A stretch of 64,000 bases of DNA. Source: Pseudomonadota bacterium. Lineage in GTDB: Bacteria; Pseudomonadota; Alphaproteobacteria; Caulobacterales; Aquidulcibacteraceae. The stretch is from positions 248,001 to 312,000 of the forward strand of contig JAIUOD010000005.1 of assembly GCA_020161405.1 (NCBI GenBank), in the 5' to 3' direction. The position numbers and the translations under genes were made by a program. The notes beneath the pieces are model-generated. The model was not told the origin of the DNA, ran no database searches, and saw nothing but the letters and a program-made list of their open reading frames with translations. Positions 36,833 through 46,360 of the stretch are shown piece by piece (position 1 is the first letter of the stretch; each line of letters starts with the position of its first letter).

Positions 36833-38152
36833 TTATTCTCCAAAAACTCTTTTGAAAGATACATCAACATTTTTCAAATGTTTGCTATCGTCGAACAATC
36901 CCTCTAATTCTTCATCGCTTAGGCGTGAATTGACATCAGGATCTTTTTTAAGGCGGCTGATTAATGCATCTGCTGGTCTGGCGCCACGCAAATTCCAAAC
37001 TTCCATCGCATTGCGCTGCACAAGGCGATAGGCATCTTCGCGCATCACGCCTTTTTGTGTAAGCGCAAGCAAGACGTTTTGTGAATTATGCAAACCGCCC
37101 AATAAATCCAAATTCGCTTTCATATTTTCAGGATAAACAAGAAGATTTTCAATCACACCTGCAAGGCGATTAAGCGCAAAATCAAGCGTAATAGTTGCAT
37201 CTGGCCCAATGCCGCGCTCTACCGATGAATGCGAAATGTCGCGCTCATGCCAAAGTGCAACATTTTCCAATGCAGGAACGGCGGCAGAACGCACAAGGCG
37301 CGCCAACCCTGTAAGGTTTTCAGTCAAAACAGGGTTTCTTTTATGCGGCATTGCGGATGAACCTTTTTGACCTTTGGAGAAGAATTCCTCAGCTTCCAAA
37401 ACTTCGGTGCGTTGCATGTGGCGAATTTCGATTGCCAGATTTTCAATTGATGAAGCCACAATTGCCAAAGCACAGAAAAATGCCGCATGTCTATCACGCG
37501 GAATAACTTGGGTTGAAATTGGTTCAGGCTGTAGGCCTAATTCCTTTGCCACATGCTCTTCAACCAATGGGTTAATCTGTGCAAATGTGCCGACCGCACC
37601 AGATATTGCACAAGTCGCAATTTCTTTTTGCGCCACAATCAAACGCTCTTTTGCACGTGTGAATTCAGCGTAAAAGCGCGCAAGTGTAAGGCCAAAAGTT
37701 GTTGGTTCGGCATGAATACCGTGACTACGGCCAATGCGAATTGTATATTTATGTTCCATCGCACGTTTTTTAAGTGCCACCAAAAGCCTATCAACGCCAT
37801 CAATTAATAAATCAGATGCGCGGTTTAATTGCACAGCAAGGCAAGTGTCCAAAACATCCGATGAGGTTAGGCCTTGGTGCACAAAGCGACTATCTTCGCC
37901 AATAAATTCCGCCAAATGTGTAAGGAAAGCGATAACGTCATGCTTTACTTCGGCTTCAATCGCATCAATTTTTGCAACGTCAAAAACCGCCGCATTGCCT
38001 TTTTCCCAAATATTCTTTGCAGCTTCAAGCGGGACGACACCAAGTTCGGCAAGTTTATTGGTGGCATGCGCCTCAATTTCAAACCAAATTCTGAATTTAG
38101 TTTCCTGTGACCAGATTGAAACCATTTGCGGGCGCGAATAACGTGGGATCAT
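36833..38152 (-). CDS. purB: Adenylosuccinate lyase
   Basis: 439 residues from ATG 38152 (MIPRYSRPQMVSIWS), with AAAGG 10 bases upstream. Fumarase/aspartase fold: TSSDVLDT, GRSHGIHAEPTTFG with the catalytic His, and the signature GSSAMPHKRNPVLTENL. It makes fumarate and AICAR or AMP in purine synthesis. Standard length. Confidence 0.96.
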   Translation of the reverse strand: MIPRYSRPQMVSIWSQETKFRIWFEIEAHATNKLAELGVVPLEAAKNIWEKGNAAVFDVAKIDAIEAEVKHDVIAFLTHLAEFIGEDSRFVHQGLTSSDVLDTCLAVQLNRASDLLIDGVDRLLVALKKRAMEHKYTIRIGRSHGIHAEPTTFGLTLARFYAEFTRAKERLIVAQKEIATCAISGAVGTFAQINPLVEEHVAKELGLQPEPISTQVIPRDRHAAFFCALAIVASSIENLAIEIRHMQRTEVLEAEEFFSKGQKGSSAMPHKRNPVLTENLTGLARLVRSAAVPALENVALWHERDISHSSVERGIGPDATITLDFALNRLAGVIENLLVYPENMKANLDLLGGLHNSQNVLLALTQKGVMREDAYRLVQRNAMEVWNLRGARPADALISRLKKDPDVNSRLSDEELEGLFDDSKHLKNVDVSFKRVFGE

Positions 38153-38297
38153 AAGATTTTTGCCTTTGTAATTTTTCAACTGCGCTTTAGCTTTTTATAG
38201 ATTTTACGGCAATAGATAAAACATGCATAAAAGCAATATCGGCAACGAAATTGGTTTTTAGATGGATTATTGCTTCTCAGGCAGGAGGTGAAAAAAA

Positions 38298-39170
38298 TTG
38301 ATTAAAAGTGATTTTTTAGAACAACGGCTTGTAAGGGCAATAAAATTTATCGACGCTAATTTTGAAAATAAATTATCGCTTGATGAAATATGCAAACATG
38401 CAGGTCTTTCAAAATTCCATTTTCATAGATTGTTTTTGACATTTTATGACTTGAACATTTATGAATATATGAAAGCGCTAAGGCTTAGAGAAGCAGCAAA
38501 TAGATTAATCCGTGAATCCCAAACCCAAATAATCGAAATTGCCTTTTCTTCAGGGTTTGAAAACCCACAAGCCTTTGCCCGTGCCTTTAGAAAACATTTT
38601 AATCAATCACCTTCTGCGTTTCGTAAATCCCCGAATTGGGATGAATTTGAGCAATCAAATTCACCCTTAAAAAACGCCAAAGAGAAAGTGATAAAAATCA
38701 TGAAACATAATTATAAAGTCGAAATTGTTGAATTTTCGGGTGCAAATATCGCATCAATTCACCATAGCAATGCAAAAAAATCATTAGGAAGCACAATTGC
38801 CCAATTAATTGAATGGCGCAAAGAAAATAATTTGCCGCCTTCAAAAAGCAAAACCTTTAATATTTTTCATTCGCAAGATGATGAAAATGATATTTTCCCA
38901 ATCGAAATTGGCGTTGAAACAAATTCTGAAATCACAACAAATAAATTTGGAATTTCAAGAAGCCAAATTCCCGCAGGGCGCTGCGCAAGAATACAAATTG
39001 ATGGCAGCGATGAGCAATTAGGTCATGCGTTTAATTATTTATATCGTGAATGGCTTGTGCAAAGTGGTGAAGAATTACGTGAATTCCCACCATTTTGCGA
39101 ACGTATTTCCTTCCCCCCATTTGTAAAACCAAATGAGGCAATAACGGAAATCTATATGCCGCTTGTTTAA
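38298..39170 (+). CDS. AraC-family regulator with GyrI-like effector domain
   Basis: 290 residues. N-terminal double HTH (SLDEICKHAGLSKFHFHRLF and IIEIAFSSGFENPQAFARAF), then a GyrI/Rob-type small-molecule binding domain (YKVEIVEFSGANIASIHH ... YMPLV). It resembles Rob/SoxS-type drug-response regulators. The start is TTG at 38298 with a perfect ribosome site (AGGAGGTG, 7 bases away). Confidence 0.9.
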   Translation: MIKSDFLEQRLVRAIKFIDANFENKLSLDEICKHAGLSKFHFHRLFLTFYDLNIYEYMKALRLREAANRLIRESQTQIIEIAFSSGFENPQAFARAFRKHFNQSPSAFRKSPNWDEFEQSNSPLKNAKEKVIKIMKHNYKVEIVEFSGANIASIHHSNAKKSLGSTIAQLIEWRKENNLPPSKSKTFNIFHSQDDENDIFPIEIGVETNSEITTNKFGISRSQIPAGRCARIQIDGSDEQLGHAFNYLYREWLVQSGEELREFPPFCERISFPPFVKPNEAITEIYMPLV

Positions 39171-39171
39171 A

Positions 39172-39345
39172 CTATTCTTCTTCAACTGGTGCAGCGGGGC
39201 CATTTTTCTGAATTGATTCAATGGCATTTTTTGCACCAGCTTTTGAAGAATAGCCTTCGGTCCAAAATATAGTTTCCGAATTATATTTAAACGCTGCTTT
39301 ATATTCACCAGATTTAGTTTTCGAGATAACAAATTTATGCGCCAT
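39172..39345 (-). CDS. DUF1508 (YegP-like) small protein
   Basis: 57 residues, MAHKFVISKTKSGEYKAAFK... with FKYNSETIFWTEGYSSKAGA and NAIESIQKNGP. This is the DUF1508/YegP domain, one copy instead of the usual two, of unknown function. The ATG is six bases after GGAGG, which lies in the 3' arm of a terminator-like hairpin (39352-39373). It ends 1 base beyond the convergent AraC gene. Confidence 0.85.
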   Translation of the reverse strand: MAHKFVISKTKSGEYKAAFKYNSETIFWTEGYSSKAGAKNAIESIQKNGPAAPVEEE

Positions 39346-39351
39346 AAAAAA

Positions 39352-39373
39352 CCTCCATAAGTTTTTATGGAGG
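39352..39373 (-). promoter_or_regulatory. Terminator hairpin containing the DUF1508 Shine-Dalgarno
   Basis: CCTCCATAA and TTATGGAGG form a perfect 9-bp stem with a 4-base loop; on the minus strand it is followed by TTTTTT and then the ATG. It can end dapD transcription while its 3' arm supplies GGAGG for the next gene. Confidence 0.6.
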
Positions 39374-39410
39374 CTATTTTACTTAAAAAAAAACGCAAAT
39401 TAATTATTAT

Positions 39411-40259
39411 TTACTCACGCAATAAATCATTAATTCCTGTTTTGCTTCTTGTCTGTGCATCAACAGTTTTAACAATTACTGCACATGCCAATGATGGCCC
39501 GCCTTTTGGGTCAGGTAAAGAGCCAGGGACAACAACTGAATAAGCAGGAACTTCGCCGCGTGTAAATTCGCCAGTTTCGCGGTTTACAATTTTGGTTGAT
39601 GCACCAAGGAAAACGCCCATTGAAATTACCGCGCCTTCACGAACAATAACACCTTCGGCAACTTCGGAACGTGCGCCGATGAAAACATTATCTTCAATAA
39701 TAACTGGCCCTGCTTGCAATGGTTCAAGAACGCCGCCAATTCCTGTGCCGCCAGAGATGTGAACATTCGCCCCAATTTGCGCGCAAGAGCCAACAGTTGC
39801 CCATGTATCAATCATGGTTTTTTCACCAACATAAGCGCCAATATTTACAAAAGATGGCATTAAAACCACATCTTTGGCAATGAATGAACCACGGCGAACC
39901 ACGGCGCCTGGAACCATTCTAAAGCCTGCATCGCGGAAATTATGCTCTTGCCAACGCGCAGTTTTTAATGGAACTTTATCAAATGCACGACCCGCATTTT
40001 GAACAAGTCGCGGGTTTGCTTCTGGATCGATAACGAAATTATCATTTAGTCGAAATGATAATAAAACCGCCTTTTTAAGCCATTGATGAACAACCCAATC
40101 ATTGCCCTCTTTTGATGCAACACGCAAAGCACCCTTATCAAGCGCATCAAGCGCATAATCAACCGCATCACGAATTTCACCTGAAGTTTTAGTATTAACT
40201 TCGGCGCGTGCTTCCCATGCATTATCAATAATGGTTTGAATTTGGGTAAAGTCAGTCAT
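39411..40259 (-). CDS. dapD: Tetrahydrodipicolinate N-succinyltransferase
   Basis: 282 residues. Left-handed beta-helix of hexapeptide repeats ([40 protein letters not shown]). It succinylates tetrahydrodipicolinate in the succinylase branch of lysine/DAP synthesis. The length is usual. It is followed by a hairpin that acts as terminator. With the HAD gene upstream (11 bases) it may share a promoter. Confidence 0.95.
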   Translation of the reverse strand: MTDFTQIQTIIDNAWEARAEVNTKTSGEIRDAVDYALDALDKGALRVASKEGNDWVVHQWLKKAVLLSFRLNDNFVIDPEANPRLVQNAGRAFDKVPLKTARWQEHNFRDAGFRMVPGAVVRRGSFIAKDVVLMPSFVNIGAYVGEKTMIDTWATVGSCAQIGANVHISGGTGIGGVLEPLQAGPVIIEDNVFIGARSEVAEGVIVREGAVISMGVFLGASTKIVNRETGEFTRGEVPAYSVVVPGSLPDPKGGPSLACAVIVKTVDAQTRSKTGINDLLRE

Positions 40260-40269
40260 TTAAAAATTC

Positions 40270-40977
40270 CTAGTTTGCGGCCTCTATTACCGTTTCGATA
40301 AATTGTGTCAAATTATTTGTGTTAAAATCTATATGTTCTTGCTGCGCGTCTTTTTCACCCGCTGGCGCGTGGCCTTTAGGTTCATCATGCCAGATTTTAT
40401 CCGACCAAACCAAAATTGTGGCAAAGCCCAATTGTTTAGCGGTAACAAGATTTTTTGATAAATCTTCAACCATGACCGATTGCGCCGCATCAATATCATG
40501 CAAATTCAGAAGTGTATCAAAAGCTTCTTTATGTGGTTTTGGTGTGAAATTTGTGCCTGCTATGTCGATAATATCGTGAAAAATTCCTTCAAGGCCCATT
40601 GCCGCAATCGCATTTTCTGCATGGCGTTTTGAACCATTGGTGAAAACAATTTTTCGCGCAGGTAATTTTTCTAAAGCGGCACGAAGCGGCATATTTGGCT
40701 CTATCGTCGAATAATCAATATCATGCACATGATGAAGATAATCATGCGGGTCAATTTCGTGATGTTTCATAAGGCCGTTTAAAGTTGTGCCATATTCAAC
40801 ATAATAATGTTTTTGAATTGCGCGGGCTTCATCCTTTGGCAAATTTAGAAAATTCGCCACATATTCATTCATTTTAACTTGAATTTGCGGAAATAAATCA
40901 CATTCGGCGGGATAAAGCGTATTATCTAAATCAAATACCCAATCTTTGGCATTATAAAGCGCGGATAGGTTTTTCAT
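40270..40977 (-). CDS. HAD-family pyrimidine 5'-nucleotidase-like phosphatase
   Basis: 235 residues. HAD motif I FDLDNTLYP, motif II FTNGSKRHA, motif III/IV MVEDLSKNL. The Ser/Thr motif and the layout match the SDT1/Phm8-like pyrimidine 5'-nucleotidase branch. Its ATG adjoins the argB stop, so the argB-HAD-dapD order is probably one transcription unit, which is common in alphaproteobacteria. Confidence 0.9.
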   Translation of the reverse strand: MKNLSALYNAKDWVFDLDNTLYPAECDLFPQIQVKMNEYVANFLNLPKDEARAIQKHYYVEYGTTLNGLMKHHEIDPHDYLHHVHDIDYSTIEPNMPLRAALEKLPARKIVFTNGSKRHAENAIAAMGLEGIFHDIIDIAGTNFTPKPHKEAFDTLLNLHDIDAAQSVMVEDLSKNLVTAKQLGFATILVWSDKIWHDEPKGHAPAGEKDAQQEHIDFNTNNLTQFIETVIEAAN

Positions 40978-41898
40978 TTAGGCATTTTTCTTAATCAAAG
41001 TGCCCGAACCTGCATCGGTGAATAATTCGTTCAAGATTGCATGTTCTTGGCGACCGTCAAGAATAACAACCGCTTCAACGCCTGCTTCGATTGCCGCGAT
41101 TGCGGTTTCAAGTTTTGGTATCATCCCGCCATTGGCAACACCTGTTGCGATTAATTCTTGTGCGCGTTTTACATCCATTTCGCGGATTAATTCTTTATTC
41201 TCGTCCAAAACACCTTGAATATCGGTCAATAGTAAGAAACGTTTGGCGCGTAATTTTCCCGCCAATGCGCCCGCCGCAGTATCGGCATTTATATTGAAAG
41301 TTTCACCATCATTCGAAACCCCAATTGGCGCAACCACAGGAACATAATCATGGTCAGCACGAATAAGACTTTCAACCAATTGCGCGTCAACTTCGGTTGG
41401 GTCGCCCACATAGCCCAAATCAACCACTTGCTCTATATTACTATCTGGGTCTTTTTTGGTGCGCACAACTTTTTCAACCGTGAAAAGACGCGCATCTTTG
41501 CCAGATAGGCCGACACCACGCACATCTGCTTCGCGACCTGCCATTGTCACCAAATGCGCAAGTTGCTTATTAACTGCGCCCGATAAAACCATTTCGGCAA
41601 TTTCCATTGTCGCATCATCAGTAACACGAAGGCCATCAATGAAACGGCTTTCAACACCCGCGCGTTTTAGCATTGCCGAAATTTGCGGCCCGCCGCCATG
41701 AACAACAACGGGATGGATGCCAACTAATTTCAAAAGCACAATATCGGCGGCAAATTTCTTGGCACTATCTTCATCACCCATTGCGTGGCCACCATATTTT
41801 ACAACCACAGTTTCGCGATCATAAATTTGGATGAAAGGCAATGCTTCTGCCAATGTTTTTGCGGTATCTAATGGATTTGAAGTATTATTAATGCTCAT
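40978..41898 (-). CDS. argB: Acetylglutamate kinase
   Basis: 306 residues from ATG 41898 ([20 protein letters not shown]). Amino-acid kinase motifs: [25 protein letters not shown] and [22 protein letters not shown]. Phosphorylates N-acetylglutamate in arginine synthesis. A much longer frame extends upstream but that part is antisense to the LEA/OmpA gene and not coding. Confidence 0.95.
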   Translation of the reverse strand: MSINNTSNPLDTAKTLAEALPFIQIYDRETVVVKYGGHAMGDEDSAKKFAADIVLLKLVGIHPVVVHGGGPQISAMLKRAGVESRFIDGLRVTDDATMEIAEMVLSGAVNKQLAHLVTMAGREADVRGVGLSGKDARLFTVEKVVRTKKDPDSNIEQVVDLGYVGDPTEVDAQLVESLIRADHDYVPVVAPIGVSNDGETFNINADTAAGALAGKLRAKRFLLLTDIQGVLDENKELIREMDVKRAQELIATGVANGGMIPKLETAIAAIEAGVEAVVILDGRQEHAILNELFTDAGSGTLIKKNA

Positions 41899-42096
41899 GA
41901 TGCGCCCATCTAAACCAAAAGCTACAAAATTCAAATAAAAATTATAAAAAAATACCTTATAGTTACAGAAACAGTCGCATTTTCGGGTGTTTTGAACGGC
42001 AAATTTGGCTTTCAATTTATTGTATGTGTCATATAAGGTCATTAATAATTGATTTGCATCAAAATGAATTTTTGAATTAATAAGTGGGAGCATAAA

Positions 42097-43611
42097 ATGG
42101 CTGGTAAGAAGAAATCTGGAAGTGATATTGTCGAAAATGCGGTTGAAAAAACCACTGAAGTTGCTGGTGCTGGTGTTGATGCAGCAAAGGGTGCATTGGG
42201 CGCAGTTGGCGGCGCAATTGGCGGCCTTAGCAAAAAAGCCAAAAAAGCGGCAAGTGATGCAGTTGACAAAGTAACAGATGTTGCTGGCGATGTTGCCGAA
42301 AATGCAAAAGAAGCCGCAGATGGCGTTGCAAAAAAAGCAAAGAAAGCCGCGGGCGGCGCAGTAAGTAAAGCAAAAAAAATTGCCGCTGATGCAGGTGATA
42401 TGGTTGAAGGCGCAGTTGATAAAGTTAGCGATGTTGCAGGTGACGCAGTTGATGCCGCAAAAGGCGCCGCAAGCAAAGTAACTGAAGTTGCGGGCGATGC
42501 CGTTGATGCCGCAAAAGACCTTGCAACTGGTGTTGCTGATAAAGTTGGCGATGTTGCAGGTGATGCGGTTGATGCCGCAAAAGATCTTGGCAAAAATGTT
42601 GGCGGCGCAGCGCTTGGCGCTGGCGCGGCGGTTTTGGGCGGCGCGGCGGCGCTTGCTGGTGGTCTTGGCAAAAGCGTTAAAGACGTTGCGGCAAAAACAG
42701 GTGAAGTAGCCGGTGAAGCGGTTGGCCTTGTTGGTGAAACTGCAAAAGGTGCAGCAGGTGTTGTCGGTCATGTTGCAGAAGAAGCCGTTGACGCAGCAAA
42801 AGGCGCGGTAGGTGCTGTTGGTAATGCAGCAAGTGATGCGGTTGATGCAGTTACTGGCAAAAAAGCGGGTGGCTTCTTACCTATGTTGGCAATGATTGGT
42901 ATTGGCGCATTAGTTGTTTATGGCATCACGCAATTTAGGGGCAAAGCACCACAAACACAGCCTGCGGCGGTTGCAAGTGCTGCTGCACCTGCATGGCTTG
43001 GCGCTATTGGCGATAAATTAAAGGCAGGCTTCCCTTGGTTATCACTAAGCAATAATGGCAATACAATTGTTGCAAGTGGGGAAGCGGCTGATAAAAATGC
43101 AAAAGATGCAGCATTAGCTGAGCTTGCAATGGCAATTGATGCATCAGAAGGCAAAGGCGCTAACCTTGTTGATAATATTAGCGTTAAAGGTTCAACCGAA
43201 ACCCCTGTTGGTGCGGCATTGGCAAAATTGGGTGCAAACCCTGATGCGGCGGCTTGTACTACTGCATTCACTGAAACAATGAATGGTCGCACAATTAATT
43301 TTGCAACTGGCAAAGCGATTATCAATTCTGATTCATCATCATTATTAAGCGCGCTTACTGGTATCGCATCTGCGTGTAAAACACATAAGATTGAAGTTGC
43401 TGGTCACACTGATGCGCAAGGCGATGCAGTAGCAAATAAAGCACTTTCGCAATCACGTGCTGATGCGGTTAAAAAATTCTGGACCGATAAAGGCGTTCCT
43501 GCTGAAGGCTTAAGTGCGGTTGGTTATGGTTCTGATAAATTGCTTGATACTTCTGGTACAAAAGAAGCGGATGCAAAAAATCGCCGCGTTGAATTTAAAG
43601 TTCACGACTAA
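42097..43611 (+). CDS. LEA-like repeat, membrane helix, BON-like and OmpA domain protein
   Basis: 504 residues. Residues 1-255 consist of imperfect 11-residue-like amphipathic repeats built from Ala, Lys, Asp, Val and Gly ([20 protein letters not shown]), without a signal peptide, similar to LEA or apolipoprotein repeats. One membrane helix follows (about 259-281, [21 protein letters not shown]). Then a BON-like segment ([22 protein letters not shown] ... NISVKGSTE) and a C-terminal OmpA peptidoglycan-binding domain ([20 protein letters not shown] ... NRRVEFKV). So the repeats should be cytoplasmic and the OmpA part periplasmic. ArfA/OmpATb of mycobacteria has the same BON-OmpA tail with one helix. 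The ribosome site is GTGGGAG. Confidence 0.85.
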   Translation: MAGKKKSGSDIVENAVEKTTEVAGAGVDAAKGALGAVGGAIGGLSKKAKKAASDAVDKVTDVAGDVAENAKEAADGVAKKAKKAAGGAVSKAKKIAADAGDMVEGAVDKVSDVAGDAVDAAKGAASKVTEVAGDAVDAAKDLATGVADKVGDVAGDAVDAAKDLGKNVGGAALGAGAAVLGGAAALAGGLGKSVKDVAAKTGEVAGEAVGLVGETAKGAAGVVGHVAEEAVDAAKGAVGAVGNAASDAVDAVTGKKAGGFLPMLAMIGIGALVVYGITQFRGKAPQTQPAAVASAAAPAWLGAIGDKLKAGFPWLSLSNNGNTIVASGEAADKNAKDAALAELAMAIDASEGKGANLVDNISVKGSTETPVGAALAKLGANPDAAACTTAFTETMNGRTINFATGKAIINSDSSSLLSALTGIASACKTHKIEVAGHTDAQGDAVANKALSQSRADAVKKFWTDKGVPAEGLSAVGYGSDKLLDTSGTKEADAKNRRVEFKVHD

Positions 43612-43636
43612 TAAAATCTGAATCTAATTCAAAAAA

Positions 43637-43660
43637 GCCGCCCATTTTTTAGTGGGCGGC
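43637..43660 (+). terminator. Terminator after the OmpA-domain gene
   Basis: A run of A, GCCGCCCA (43637-43644), loop, TGGGCGGC (43653-43660), TTTT. Confidence 0.88.
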
Positions 43661-43707
43661 TTTTATATTGCGTTGCAATATAAATTGTTCGGTATTATTG
43701 AAGTAAT

Positions 43708-44712
43708 ATGAAAGCCCTTTTATGCGAAACAATTGGCCCCGCTGAGAATTTGGTTCTTCGTGAATTGGAAATTCCAAAACCTTCAAGCAATCAGGTTTTA
43801 ATAAAAATCCATTGCACTGGTATAAATTATCGTGATTGCCTAATTATCGAGGATAAATACCAATTCAAAGGACAAAGACCATTTGCACCATGCGGTGAAA
43901 TCGCGGGTGAAATTGTTGAAATCGGGTCAGATGTAACCCAATTTTCAATCGGCGATAAAGTATATGGCGAACTTACCTTTGGCGGGCTTTGCGAATATAT
44001 CGCTACGGATTGTACGAATATTGAAAAAATTCCCGATGGCATAAATTATGAAAATGCCATTGCAATGCTTATAAATTATGGCACTTCACTTTATTCGTTA
44101 AAACAACGTGCAAAAATAAAAAAAGGCGAAAAATTACTGGTTTTGGGGGCAAGTGGCGGGGTTGGTATTGCCGCACTACAATTAGGTAAAGCGCTTGGTG
44201 CAATAACCTATGGCGCGGTTTCAAGTGAAGATAAGGCAAAAATAGCATTTGAAAATGGTGCAGACGAAGTTTTCATATATCCCAAAGAAATTGAAACCCA
44301 AGAAGAAAAAATCAAACTAAAAGAAGATTTCAAAAAACTTGCGGGCAATGGTGGTTTTGATGTGATTTATGACGCAATTGGCGGCAATTATTCCGAAGCC
44401 GCGCTACGTTCAATTGGATGGAATGGGCGGTTTTTAGTTATTGGTTTCCCATCAGGAATTCCAAAAATTCCACTTAATTTATTACTTGTAAAAGGGTGCG
44501 AAATTTCAGGTGTATTCTTCACGGAATTTAAAGCGCGACAGCCCAAAGAATATGATGAAAATATCAAACAATTGGTTGAATTATTATCAAATGGCTCAAT
44601 AAAACCATTAATAAGCCAAAAATACAGGCTCGAAGATGGCGCAAAGGCAATTATGGCAATTAAAAACCGCCAAATTGTTGGAAAGATTATTATAAATAAT
44701 GAAATTATCTAA
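43708..44712 (+). CDS. NADPH:quinone oxidoreductase-type MDR protein
   Basis: 334 residues. Zinc-independent medium-chain reductase: GINYRDCLI, APCGEIAGEIVEIGSDV, GDKVYGE, and the NADPH loop VLGASGGVGIAALQLGKALG. It reduces quinones or alpha,beta-unsaturated carbonyls. The 3' end overlaps the EamA gene by 14 bases. Confidence 0.9.
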   Translation: MKALLCETIGPAENLVLRELEIPKPSSNQVLIKIHCTGINYRDCLIIEDKYQFKGQRPFAPCGEIAGEIVEIGSDVTQFSIGDKVYGELTFGGLCEYIATDCTNIEKIPDGINYENAIAMLINYGTSLYSLKQRAKIKKGEKLLVLGASGGVGIAALQLGKALGAITYGAVSSEDKAKIAFENGADEVFIYPKEIETQEEKIKLKEDFKKLAGNGGFDVIYDAIGGNYSEAALRSIGWNGRFLVIGFPSGIPKIPLNLLLVKGCEISGVFFTEFKARQPKEYDENIKQLVELLSNGSIKPLISQKYRLEDGAKAIMAIKNRQIVGKIIINNEII

Positions 44713-45586
44713 ATTAACACCCAATGCGCAAGGTGCGTTTTGGACGTTTTTGTCTGCAATATTTTTCGTTGCCATGACGGTTTTTGTGCGCCAATTGGGT
44801 AAGAATACATCGGTTCCAACAATGATTTTTTGGCGTGCATTGGCAGGGCTTGTGGCATCCATTCCGCTTGTAATTGGAAAGCCCGCGTCAATCTGGAAAA
44901 TTTCGCGCCCTTTGCCATTTTTGTTTCGTGTTTCAACTTCGGCGGCGGCATTCTTCGCATCATTTTACGCATTCGCAAATTTACCGATTGCCCAAGCCCA
45001 ATCAATAAGTTTTTCAAGAACACTTTTTATAACTGTTTTGGCGGTTATATTTTTGGGCGAAAAAGTTGCATGGCGTAGATGGTCGGCGGTTTTTATAGGT
45101 TTTGTTGGCGTTCTTTTAATGTCGCGTGCCGAAAATTCAGTTTTTAATCTTGCCACAATTTCGGCGATTGGCGCGGCGGCACTTTATGCGCTTTCGATAA
45201 TCATGATTAAAGAGCTTACCAAAGATCATGATCCTGCAACTTTGGTTATGTATGCCAATATTTTTACAACTTTGGTTGGCTTGCCATTCTTCTTTTTAGG
45301 TGGTGCAACACCCGATATGACGCTAATGATAATACTTTTAATAATGGGTTTTTGCGGTGTTGGTGCGCAAATTTGTTATGTTAAAGCGCTTTCTATTGGT
45401 GATGCATCAGTAATGGGAATTGTTGATTATTCACGCTTGCCAATGTCTGCTTTGGCGGGTTTTATTGTGTTTCATGAAACACTTGATAATATAACATTAT
45501 TGGGCGCGGCTTTGGTAATTGGGGCAACAATTTATATTATATTACGTGAAGCAAAACTGGCGCAAAACAAACCAATTAATGAGTAA
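44699..45586 (+). CDS. EamA/DMT-family membrane transporter
   Basis: 295 residues, about ten membrane helices in two EamA repeats (first: FFVAMTVFVRQLGKN; second: ATISAIGAAALYALSIIMIK and FIVFHETLDNITLLGAALV). Metabolite exporter of unknown substrate. It overlaps the previous gene and is 3 bases before trmD. Confidence 0.88.
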   Translation: MKLSKLTPNAQGAFWTFLSAIFFVAMTVFVRQLGKNTSVPTMIFWRALAGLVASIPLVIGKPASIWKISRPLPFLFRVSTSAAAFFASFYAFANLPIAQAQSISFSRTLFITVLAVIFLGEKVAWRRWSAVFIGFVGVLLMSRAENSVFNLATISAIGAAALYALSIIMIKELTKDHDPATLVMYANIFTTLVGLPFFFLGGATPDMTLMIILLIMGFCGVGAQICYVKALSIGDASVMGIVDYSRLPMSALAGFIVFHETLDNITLLGAALVIGATIYIILREAKLAQNKPINE

Positions 45587-45589
45587 GAA

Positions 45590-46282
45590 ATGACTTTTAA
45601 AATCACAACCATAACTTTAACCCCCGATGCATGGCCGGGTGCGCTTGGTGTGTCCTTGCTTGGAAGTGGACTTAAGGATGGGCGCTGGTCACTTGAAACA
45701 ATTGATTTGCGTGAATTTGGTTATGGCAAACACAATATGGTTGATGACACTTGCGCAGGTGGTGGCGCGGGTATGGTTATAAAGCCCGATGTTGCAATTA
45801 ATGCGGTAAAATCTGTTAATATTGGCAATCGTCCGATTATTTATCTTACCCCGCGCGGTAAGCCACTTAATCAAAAAAAAGTGCGCGAATTATCAAAAGC
45901 TGATGGTTTGGTGCTTTTTTGTGGGCGTTTTGAAGGACTAGATCAACGGGCAATTGATATTTTAGAAATGGACGAAATTTCAGTTGGTGATTTCGTTCTT
46001 ATGGGCGGTGACATTGCCGCCCAGGCAATGTGCGAGGCGGTTTTGCGCCTTATTGATGGTATGATGGGCAAGGCCGAAAGCCATGAAAATGAAAGTTTTG
46101 AAAACGGCCTTTTAGAACACCCACTTTATACAAGGCCACGCGAAATCGAAGGACATCAAATTCCCGAAGTTTTATTATCAGGAAATCACGCCGCAATCGA
46201 AAAATGGAAAATTCAAAAAAGTGAAGAAGTAACAAGGGAAAGACGCCCAGATCTTTGGGAAAAATACAAACAATCTGATTAA
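45590..46282 (+). CDS. trmD: tRNA (guanine37-N1)-methyltransferase
   Basis: 230 residues. SPOUT knot features: IIYLTPRGKPLNQ, LFCGRFEGLDQR and EISVGDFVLMGGDIAA. It methylates G37 of tRNAs reading CNN codons and maintains the reading frame. The usual rpsP-rimM-trmD-rplS neighbours are absent here, so the gene has moved from the standard cluster. Confidence 0.94.
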   Translation: MTFKITTITLTPDAWPGALGVSLLGSGLKDGRWSLETIDLREFGYGKHNMVDDTCAGGGAGMVIKPDVAINAVKSVNIGNRPIIYLTPRGKPLNQKKVRELSKADGLVLFCGRFEGLDQRAIDILEMDEISVGDFVLMGGDIAAQAMCEAVLRLIDGMMGKAESHENESFENGLLEHPLYTRPREIEGHQIPEVLLSGNHAAIEKWKIQKSEEVTRERRPDLWEKYKQSD

Positions 46283-46360
46283 AATTTTGCAATTATCAGT
46301 AAAGGGGTGGAAAGTTGGAAAAACGCTGTTAATTTCCGTCAAGGTAACTGGGGGATATTA

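Noticed and set aside
39075..39398. 107-residue minus-strand frame over the DUF1508 region
   Set aside because: The DUF1508 product is in another frame with a good ribosome site and known domain.
41899..42771. Long N-terminal extension of argB on the minus strand, rich in Cys, Asn and Phe
   Set aside because: It is antisense to the repeats of the LEA/OmpA gene and the ArgB family starts at 41,898.
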